A stretch of DNA of 50,004 nt, taken from the NCBI GenBank assembly GCA_964473285.1, contig CAYYOI010000008.1, positions 1-50,004 of the forward strand, in the 5' to 3' direction. Below, piece after piece: positions 46,701 through 50,004 of the stretch. The DNA is from JBNJGT01 sp964473285 (GTDB taxonomy: Archaea > Nanobdellota > Nanobdellia > Woesearchaeales > JACJVW01). Every line of letters begins with the position of its first letter. The first letter of the stretch is position 1. The translations under genes and the position numbers were made by a program. The notes beneath the pieces were generated by a model that saw only the letters and a list, made by a program, of their open reading frames with translations, made no database searches and was not told where the DNA came from.

Positions 46701-49700
46701 GTTCACATTATGCCTTACAAAAGGATTAACCTCTGTATCAATTATTGGTACTCTTGTGTCCGCTGCAAGCTCCCTGGTTTTTATGGGTTCAGTATTATTA
46801 TACTTATCCACTGAGAAATAACGCAGGTAAACGTATCCTTCAGTATCATTGATATTAGGAAAATTTTCTCCATCAAGAGTTATTTCAACTGAAGAGCTGC
46901 CTGTTTTTGTGAGATTATTAGGATAACATTCTCCTTCAGTATCAGCGCAGTAGTATAACTTGGTATTCTCTTCATCTCCCTCATGTGGATGAGATATGAA
47001 AAAAGTTACAACACTTCCCTTTTCAGTGATTGTACCTGGAGCGCTTACATTTGTTACAGGTGCATATATATCTTTTTGGCATCTACTTTTTTCCTGGCCT
47101 TCCAGGTGAGAACAATCTGAAACATTATCGTCATTTGCATCTTTGACACAAGCTCCGTCAATCCACTTGCAAAAACCTATATCACACTGGTCTGCACTGT
47201 ATTGGATCTCTTCTTCACTTCCACATTCCCTGCCTATACAGTTTCCACCATCTATATTCAAAGACTGAGTAGTTTCCCAGTCCTCAGTTATACCAACGCA
47301 TGACTTTTCATCAATAAATTCATCACAGGATGTAGGGCCGTCATCCTGATCTGGTTCTTTGCATTCAAGACAGCCTTCATAGGCTTCATCTTCAGGATAA
47401 CATCCTCCTAAAACATCACACACTTCTGCAGTACAGTTCATATTATAGAAAAGGCCTTCACCACACATGTTACAGTTCTCTGTTCCTTGGTATCCTGGCG
47501 AATAGCAATACCCTTTTCCAAGGTCCTCAAATTCAGGGGATGGATACCATTGGCAGTTTTCAGCACTTTCCAGAGGATTGTTGCAATGGTTGAGTTCACA
47601 AGCACCTTTTGTCTGGTATGAATAGCAATCAGTATCATAATGGCAATATTTGCATTCATCAGCTGTTGTCTGGGATAAGTCTACATAACAATATCGTTCT
47701 TCGCCATCCTCATACAGGCAAGGGTTATCATCTATATCAGATACACCATAAATATCATTATACATGCTGAATATATTTTGGTCTTTAATCCCGCTATCAT
47801 TGCAGTTTGATACAGCTTGACAGGATACACTTGAAGAGGTTTCAGTACAATGTTGTTCATGCGGCGTACAATCATCCAGTATATCGAAATTGTTCATCTC
47901 ATCACAATTTACGACATGGTGGGTAGTATCTTCGCTATAACAGAATTCCTTATCTGTATCTGTCAAATCACAATAGCCTTCTTTAAGTGCACAAAGACTA
48001 TCTCCAGGACTTATTGTTATGTGGGTATCAAGGGAGAAAGTATTAAGGTCATTATCATTACAGTAAGCGTCATCAGTATCACAGTCTATCTTGAAGGTTA
48101 CAGTATATTCCTCGCTTTGACCAAAAGAAAGACCTGTCTGCGAAGACGTCTTAGTGAGTGTCTTTGAAAGGATGGTATCCTCCTCTGTAAGAATGATAGG
48201 TTGCAGCAAGTTAGATACAGGAGATATGTTGATCAGCCTGACCTTATCAAGGCAGGAGGTATCATCAGAAAGCAGATCCCATGAGAAATCAAGATAATCA
48301 TCAGAACAATGTGGAGGAGTAAAATTAAATTCGATACTATCAGTGTTAAAGGAATGGAAGAAACATGTATCATCAAGTTCAGTAAGGTTAAATTCCTTTG
48401 TTTGTTCTCCATTAAAATTAAAAGTTTCTGTTATTGTTTCATAATCTCCAGATTCATGGTATATTTCAACAGTTATATCCTGGGGGTAGAAAGTATCTAG
48501 AACATATTGGTTTCCATCACTTCCACCCCAACCACTGGTTGTAGCTGTAACAAGCTCTCCTGAGATATCCCCTGTGATTGATATCGTGCATCCATCACTC
48601 GAGCTTGCGCAGTCAAAAGGACCCCCATCTTCATAAAATAATTCGATCGTTAGGTCTTTAGTTTCACAAGCTCCTCCAGAAAGGCTCTTTCCAAACAAAT
48701 CACCCTCATTTTCACAACAATATAACTCTCCTTCCTCTGGAACAGAGACAAGTTTTCTGGTACCTGTTTGTCCTTCCTCACCACATGTGCAATATTCGAC
48801 CTCATCTACATTTATAAGGCTATCTGATTCCTTAATTTTAAAACCAGTCTGGCAGGACGGGACACATGAAGTATTCTCATTGAAAGGAGAACTGTAACCT
48901 TCATCATCATAATAGGAACAACAAACATCTTCCATGTCCATTCCACTAAAACCTTCATCAATATTATTATGGCATCCATCCAGGCATCTTCCATCATCCC
49001 CTGGGAACTCATACTCGCATCCTTCACATGTACTACTCACACATGCCTCATCTCCCGATTCATCACTCAAGCATAACTGGCATTCTGCCTTTGCAATGCA
49101 TTGGTCTCTTTGATTGCTGTCATCCACATCAAGGCTTGAACAATCAAACTCACTTATGCAAGTATCATCTGAATAATCTATCTCATTGTATCCGCTACAT
49201 TCGGCGCAATCATCAACACATAGTGGAGATTCTCCTCCAGAAGGATCAGTTGTTCCTATTGGACAATAAAAGCAACCGGGCACATCCTGGCAGTCTCCCG
49301 GGTTATCAATAACACTACACTGTCCCCCTGCCTCAGCCTGACATTCTCCCCCGCTTTCCAGAGGTTTACCATCACAATCAGAGCAGCTTTCAACACAACT
49401 TGTAGGTTCATTATCACACCATAAGCACCCTTCACCAATACACTCAGTTTCACTATCATTATGCTCACCGCATACATCTTCTTCCCCTTCACATAAAGCA
49501 TACCTGTAATCACCAGACTGTGTTGTGCATGGAGGTGAATAATCCAAAGAGCCTTCAATAAGATACCCTGTACTGTCTTCGCAGATAAATTCAGTATCAG
49601 GTTCGCAAACCGGATCCTGGTTTTCATAGTAACAGCAACCATCTTTGCAGGCATCAATATCATCTATTGAATCGCTGAAGAAATTATTCACACAATCAGT

Positions 49701-49895
49701 TTGATCAGAAGGATAATTCTCTCCACCGTATATGTCATCATCAGGGCAGCATTCCTGTTGAGGTATATCCTCATTACAATAGTAATCAGGATTGTCTGCC
49801 ACATAAGGATTTCCACAATAACCTCCAATCACTGGAGATAGAACTAGTAATAAAGGCAACACTATACAAATATAACGAGCTAACATACCACCCAC
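31758..49895 (-). CDS. Giant modular surface protein (about 6045 residues, one assembly gap)
   Basis: One open frame of 18.1 kb. In order: signal peptide (LARYICIVLPLLLVLSPVIGG, read in part, to about residue 26); a Cys-rich head with many knot-like units (about 27-960); a very long run of Ig-like beta modules (about 970-5230) marked by more than twenty D-x-x-G-N strand-turns such as DKAGN, DSVGN, DYVGN and by DTxxP-type entries; an FN3-like module (about 5232-5345); a VDCGG module (about 5355-5400); Asp-rich thrombospondin-3/Ca-binding repeats (about 5419-5759, broken by 100 N); one membrane helix (about 5765-5787); and a cytoplasmic tail of about 255 residues, first Gln/Lys/Pro-rich, then helical and basic. 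It is probably a Ca-stabilised adhesin. GTG start with AGGT seven bases upstream; ATG at 49886 is the alternative. Four pilin-like genes follow in the operon. Confidence 0.88.
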   Translation of the reverse strand: MGGMLARYICIVLPLLLVLSPVIGGYCGNPYVADNPDYYCNEDIPQQECCPDDDIYGGENYPSDQTDCVNNFFSDSIDDIDACKDGCCYYENQDPVCEPDTEFICEDSTGYLIEGSLDYSPPCTTQSGDYRYALCEGEEDVCGEHNDSETECIGEGCLWCDNEPTSCVESCSDCDGKPLESGGECQAEAGGQCSVIDNPGDCQDVPGCFYCPIGTTDPSGGESPLCVDDCAECSGYNEIDYSDDTCISEFDCSSLDVDDSNQRDQCIAKAECQLCLSDESGDEACVSSTCEGCEYEFPGDDGRCLDGCHNNIDEGFSGMDMEDVCCSYYDDEGYSSPFNENTSCVPSCQTGFKIKESDSLINVDEVEYCTCGEEGQTGTRKLVSVPEEGELYCCENEGDLFGKSLSGGACETKDLTIELFYEDGGPFDCASSSDGCTISITGDISGELVTATTSGWGGSDGNQYVLDTFYPQDITVEIYHESGDYETITETFNFNGEQTKEFNLTELDDTCFFHSFNTDSIEFNFTPPHCSDDYLDFSWDLLSDDTSCLDKVRLINISPVSNLLQPIILTEEDTILSKTLTKTSSQTGLSFGQSEEYTVTFKIDCDTDDAYCNDNDLNTFSLDTHITISPGDSLCALKEGYCDLTDTDKEFCYSEDTTHHVVNCDEMNNFDILDDCTPHEQHCTETSSSVSCQAVSNCNDSGIKDQNIFSMYNDIYGVSDIDDNPCLYEDGEERYCYVDLSQTTADECKYCHYDTDCYSYQTKGACELNHCNNPLESAENCQWYPSPEFEDLGKGYCYSPGYQGTENCNMCGEGLFYNMNCTAEVCDVLGGCYPEDEAYEGCLECKEPDQDDGPTSCDEFIDEKSCVGITEDWETTQSLNIDGGNCIGRECGSEEEIQYSADQCDIGFCKWIDGACVKDANDDNVSDCSHLEGQEKSRCQKDIYAPVTNVSAPGTITEKGSVVTFFISHPHEGDEENTKLYYCADTEGECYPNNLTKTGSSSVEITLDGENFPNINDTEGYVYLRYFSVDKYNNTEPIKTRELAADTRVPIIDTEVNPFVRHNVNKVNVSLRPDEFVQQCGICMARFTDIDNYDQCINASESQTGPNGSITSMFNDYTYFSIEEGVQENFTMPLGQGASDGSWTVAIQCQDFFGNVWEYNELIFMDEERAIKDIIPYGEIYSDYDINHGELEISFKTPGKELNCFYETLDGGMHLFEGSEMEPQEGGTYSYKTLMAELYSPSYEGYHKLNITCTNLTDECSEWPLSASCTTGEASSRFVIDGNAPSTSVRYCYDDDEINGCEGIDDSKFYTRKNWLQIVCDDGGDDFRIYQDPDNPTNDYFKPFGCANLTYCINQSGDTLNECVPNTTASYGSTLSGFRKKIDAEDILPEGINNSITICFSSIDNGLNDEEVDCQLIPIDTEPPEMIIDNPENGTLFGPEELSLEGGGITLEGELRDNVAKKIYLYKIQENGTNIDEETRIFPASGDTTQYEGFRATNFELSVSMFYGKNEFEFWSGETGQEGENRGGPFYYTLFWDHIGPEEITINSILNEEGSNIHNSNSVDYGKDIIFNLSVNDPRWAKDQIGTVYVQLTCLNDSFCYNYPVKEHYFQLSKEGSYWYRNLTPNPGSYLPSGDSLDENTNYDLFPGNYNITIFAWDGYNTSPMELRLGDAPDFDYSCCNLNKENKGTLMIEDKTSPEIEITFASDYPSKYTSLQRFGINKFRSSYIDVQASSTEPIYISDLSVEMRTGNCAFEIPLEQNTNDRFYRYELEIPHLNCLEEIQDYGGTGNNTMFTIRFNDSFGVEYDEQEIIHNRYFEIDTKGPILEIFDSYDPSIRDSSINVTGIIYYKEGTGEINGTLKYKINNSNGESTYETQTVFSEPVLETYSINQDANSEDTVIQVQDTSANCMETEVLDEEYYIKFIDHEREHRLYYPIQDIGSCQNGYRELTLETPLESDVSSQEEFELFDNFAPMGWFNTEINLEEGFNNITLISEDYLENEGENETINLFYDNSPPKIENIQPMNQSITGDTRKNISFTLDDRNGLGTQGINTDSIIVIINHTQGETYTFSGDDTANQFFEMNFEPNEDGPVIDVKISPRRDMDNGIYKITAYAEDMVRFNVTKNWHFEINDNVPETPEIYLGELAGKDYEGRDFGTWYTNNNRTGFYLVFDENEVINLTHINLTTDNSDVECHGIPGYNYAFDCEIEGELAEGMKLVDVMASKKIGEYGGDNVTGPVGYFPDIPFIVDITEPSLELDPIPKSRDYLNRTVSGSASDNPSESIYGIDRIIINEDTRLGKEYIIENGFSAFDKTINLSSGEGEKEVSVTAIDKAGNSVTEILIAEVDRKVLAAVLDPIPSPVKEDFTVSGHTQELDTEVEIIINHSNSGYSVDVPRIPDPQLETINLNSSFCNGELGFEYPLMKKIAFHNENYDAFNIELTTPSGITTSETLGQGDISQEILLDENGVYSLETSAGGAGQQCRTVYDIVVDENLNYEFEVFLDGLFSEYTDSTSIPIYSKITDDVGNINYSNARSVYLDNIDPKLDSYFPENNYNENVFRPEFTISDDYAINISSLSLRFNGSTYEYGSGFFTILNEETNDYGTNVYSMQGNELYVENDETYMIRLEFADMAGRSVSEEWIFNVDNETPSEPTFMYDGEVAQENYYFNTTEPDIKIWFYEAMETPLTSGKLFFNEEEISSISEYILPVDEENKTLSLNYSLEECNGEYELYLYGKRLGLGSIGGPYLSPVFHIDTEDPVIEFFNSDEKGNSIPTIEGVVHQESYDSMDRDDGRQIYAEKDAIAEGLFENQTTEFIIPLTEIFLEQGDNNITVYATDKAGNQVNNIWKYSYDSIPPEYVRLEPDVSFDGIYFAEDGEIDLEVEISETPLEVEIYRDGVMIDDYEQSEPIVNRTISLGNGYNEINAKVTDDHGNVLVSDNITILFDSTGPSFSDMKPAPDSVIGLEVPDVSVIISDPNSGIDLQSLSFTINSIDIPVNDLSIEEVGTGKYKVTCGSSCKSHMDGNWNVYRNEGDSSNNYIQIGGKNKAGTLNSTSWFFDLNMDVPYIESWDPDSGEHIDTEKPKLAFRFRNYSLVTKAELDGEDITDDVYTNDHIHYWYACNDSESFRGEWKFNITGSFEIVDSDTPLTVVFDSSVRLESFILDGEDIYSGTGTDHSVGMIPEGTSPDFTIIGTGDPSSVDFSVKLPSSEGIEVRYGEDNQNYIEYATLDGYVYEKVKRSVQILDDERHQISVEAKNYNFDEGHGSTMEDSNEFVVDTESPNVEITGDEYFASGTVNLTGIWDDNSHPEETIESINIGARGYPITECSIFNERFRCEDVRLGEGNNEVTAIISDIAGHTGNFTKNIYVNGEGPSILLDTDLDTWLESNIFVTNSDTITLKAIPGFSGPDAHLSVLQDDSVIIDQTVTQEITDTLLLEAGETTISANITDRYGLSSEHSIYVIYDNTVPEAEFIYPGEDAVIGSFIPTLRLKASDTGTEIDSIQLSVNGETVDHDFDEGEITADPRLVEGENTVTVTVRDVVGNSQSYSWSFTVDPSVPMFDRFISPSYYTNNNTPIYSFRFIDPATLTGVDLDGSDIKPEFEVENDKLFYAEGDVQDGKHVLDVKAVKKEIGGNEANLKHEFIVDTVSPTINIDQSDGNYAECELEISGSYNEKFIDTIKSRLNYADSKEVTIDEINNEFRTNVELTPYESHVLNITAKDMAGNENTQGIDISCDPHPPVVTISVSENVTNENTVSATVYTDEESDIFIHGSEHHGTQVTETISLTPGLNEIYATAVDSVGNEGESEHLFVMYDNEAPEIISVMPGQDDIIGNDEMTISAICEDTGTGIDKTRSEWVVNTEQKTGSFDGDKFILDTELLTNNSIEFTCYDKAGNSNKKEWEFEVNDDAPTLDEFSEPSYYTNNDPVRTRFSFMEPVNIESVRINNDILDVNTKNQNEYTGDLGSLDEGQHKLNVQARKAIDDAVVSSDNSFEFIVDRTNPTVAIDSHEEYVSSSFMDIKGDVSDDNGIEKVEVSVNGGLASEVDHFDSIQDRYHTEVKLTKETNVIRIIAYDKAGNKESIETTVSLDTSFPLIAIEDVNPAIKIAPGTFRSGLSLVNITGSYFSKYIDSIYSIDNPERKANLEDNLFLLLMGIEGKNNNEIQNQIELEIKDKMGRKNDDSVIVISDQRGPEISLEEPKQTIKDTNPTIIISTDEPAKECRTDSEMEKISDHEFRYTTELEENSLNQLKITCEDYVGNSNSKTISIVVDKIPPEISNISVEYGFADIETGTATVFNNNTRISISTSEPVICRYNEVPFPNFVSGNHEKSDTSELIQIENDIYHDYSITCEDKAGNTMDPYMLEIYGDLDAPIQIFNHDPSGYTNINDPVITFETFILAECDVSYYKNGNWTDPVSAERNKGKYYEYSIKSSQIDSSLNLLRNGREYNFKTKCYDPNGIRIQGEETFSYRYDNELMQPVITYPFQGFLTSDQLIPLNATIDENVTVQLYINGKKQGPEKQFEDAIHYEEIILDHGENVITIEVEDLAGNVKNASVSGDFISSGPLIEGIIPLPGSIIPELDLVRVIVYDYEGVGLNFEESSIKLMKDEEQVPGIVYEYDNRTLAFEPHEDLTNGEYYVEANIYDNKYRNVKGASYFTIIKGTPNMTLIEPEDWSGVWTNKKKTNFSGEIKSKGVITAADFMINSTKSLCEGESCDYDGYIDFDFTQDLIQEGLNHYSFWLENSVNEDYSLYKGNILRDTVGLDYLDMQVLNSQQYSANVLKVTSALNRGEDEVDYTNELRPIIDVRFDEQIKLKDYNLVKEGDASDIPVEMVENEQNIYFYFKPVSSLDEGTYYFRINATDIHDNPIEYNPVTRTFIVDRTDPDIEITIPEDGAVIKESQVQVQVASSEPVRMNEALINEKDVSDKFDSLYMNQFTKIIKMDDGEITLDFELEDYAGNTGSDSITFKVVTKPLNIEIVEPSYGVSKSKQYEFIVNTSRKASCRYDLAKDRDYSDMIEMDSIDGFEHRIPSLSDVSTVHVRCRDVYDFESQETFTITFDSERPEITSLSVSPPKVTENPEVEISVETNEETVCYYQDNNKIQHEFENNEFSDSHTTLAQTPTNKGSYQYIIRCEDKASWFSTPKVAAFEVDLSSSFTITDKTPAYFTKTDIYLNISSNMRAKCYYGDSLATRKDNRMESHNDYSFYEEFTADEGENRYFIWCHRYDDTEETDELITRVIVDTSSPVMKYVDVSNPELDGSYKTWRTDRIYAEWAGEDNESGIDEYYYKVYEHKISGNSLIKEGQTLKDKYTITGLNMVDGNEYFVSVYTRNNAGKTSDDLDSEHILVDESLKPKNSGGGDSPSCDDGLLNQDETDVDCGGQHCSPCDAGLVCEDDGDCKSENCVNGTCADNQTECDILVDLDCDGVQNHLDEDIDGDGLMNWEDPDDDDDGICDTLVSPLNDGCSGDDDDDNSNEILDPEDKDILEDWCYNKENDIHKKGTCADNNMEGQDKKDGDLDNDGVPNFKDPDIDGDGIMNWEDPDDDNDGICDTXXXXXXXXXXXXXXXXXXXXXXXXXXXXXXXXXXMNWEDPDDDNDGICDTLESPLNVQNETELCTDDDDDDDNDGILDPEDKDPDDDLDNDGEKNNDDDDMDGDGIPNDEDSDNDNDGIVDSEDDDKNNNGIPDREEDDDGDGLPNGWEIDNGLDPNDPNDANEDPDGDGLTNLEEYEVKNTKWGGSTDPHDEDTDGDGWSDKEELDKGYDPLDPDDHPKSIWPFILVILLILILAGVGGYFGYRKYTEYDSFNDMMNDFMRKIGIKKHKTMQPKQFIPPLQQTKQTQQKQPTQQKSQPQYQKPKREEPKLSTKKTNISDLEQTKQDYISLQAIKDNAISKYINLKDLSDEDKRILHLLTLDEIDQLLKGKDKKQIKDAVRKLRGNNTAIDDLDKFKSDKTYKDIKSILGKNQRKGTFDELKKLTKKDKISEKHLKDTFGQLSERLSAKKQGEVLKKLVDNKKITKTQAEKTANSVKKKLSPKSSKNLKKAIEDIKKIKK
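33111..33598 (-). repeat. 50-bp repeat copies within the Asp-rich Ca-binding region
   Basis: The same 50 bases occur at 33111-33160, 33261-33310 (identical) and 33549-33598 (one mismatch). The last two are 288 bp apart, exactly 96 codons, which is the length of one repeated protein unit (IDGDG-MNWEDPDDD-DGICDT, a Leu-Ser/Pro stretch, then ILDPEDKD). The repeat is the cause of the adjacent assembly gap. Confidence 0.85.
33161..33260. other. Assembly gap (100 N)
   Basis: One hundred N lie between two identical 50-bp flanks. One hundred is a conventional size for a gap of unknown length. The reading frame is the same on both sides (the flank copies are 150 bp apart), so the giant gene probably continues across, with an unknown number of extra 96-codon units. 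Confidence 0.95.
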
Positions 49896-49928
49896 TCTTT
49901 TTACCTGAAGATATCACAGGCTTTACCT

Positions 49929-49992
49929 TTTAAAAAGGTTTCGTTTAATCCGAGTTTTTCTAAAAAATAGTAGAATATATATATTAAAATGG
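49929..49992 (-). promoter_or_regulatory. Promoter region of the giant-protein operon
   Basis: On the minus strand a TATA-like stretch (TTTTAATATATATATT, about 49973-49988) lies about 85 bp before the GTG. A near-perfect palindrome (ACCTTTTTAAAAGGT, 49925-49939) sits about 37 bp before the GTG and could itself be a TATA element or an operator. Its plus-strand TTTAAAAAGGT is identical to the core of the repeated element upstream of the AbrB-type gene. Confidence 0.4.
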
Positions 49993-50004
49993 CAGGATAC
50001 CATA

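Noticed and set aside
1..50004. Insertion sequences, prophage or integrase genes
   Set aside because: No transposase, integrase, phage structural gene or terminal inverted repeat was seen in any frame.

Overview
The window is archaeal. It carries transcription factor E, MCM helicase, both subunits of D-family DNA polymerase, an Orc1/Cdc6 initiator, aIF2-beta and an RPA-like OB-fold protein. It also has many short membrane-anchored proteins with Gln-containing class III (pilin-like) signal sequences and large Cys-rich surface proteins. AT-rich DNA, very tight packing with 1-22 bp overlaps, TATA boxes about 23-30 bp upstream of start codons, and this family set point to a DPANN-type archaeon. 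Woesearchaeota or a close relative is my best guess, but the lineage is inferred, not proven.

Layout. At 0.1-1.7 kb are TFE, a ribose-1,5-bisphosphate isomerase-like protein and a small membrane protein. At 1.74-2.11 kb is a gene-free stretch with two strong and one weak origin-recognition-box (ORB) like elements, then MCM. At 4.1-6.8 kb are a Cys-rich lipoprotein, a divergent Lgt-type diacylglyceryl transferase and an alpha/beta-hydrolase. At 6.8-11.9 kb is a five-gene minus-strand operon: two B12-binding radical SAM proteins (one frameshifted), an acyl-ACP-reductase-like protein, a UbiA prenyltransferase and a PHP phosphoesterase. At 12.1-15.7 kb are a tandem AbrB-type regulator and a 1098-residue pilin-signal surface protein. 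At 15.7-19.5 kb two paralogous Cys-rich membrane-anchored proteins are co-oriented with an ABC-2 transporter. At 19.6-22.1 kb are an RPA-like protein, SpoIIM family protein, aIF2-beta, acylphosphatase and a tiny lipoprotein. At 22.1-28.3 kb is a replication operon, orc1/cdc6 - DP1 - DP2.

Upstream of orc1 (28.4-29.2 kb) lies an 800 bp non-coding, AT-rich stretch. It has a 22-bp tandem array, an 8-bp AT array and ORB-like elements in opposite orientation at its two ends, and is the best candidate replication origin. The ORB cluster beside mcm is a second candidate.

The last 20.7 kb is one minus-strand operon. A giant gene (about 6045 codons, with a 100-N assembly gap) encodes a signal peptide, a Cys-rich head, a long tail of more than twenty Ig-like modules, an FN3-like module, a DCGG Cys module, Asp-rich thrombospondin-3-like repeats, one membrane helix and an unusual cytoplasmic tail of about 255 residues. 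It is followed by four overlapping pilin-like genes. I regard this as a possible undescribed surface adhesion or attachment system.
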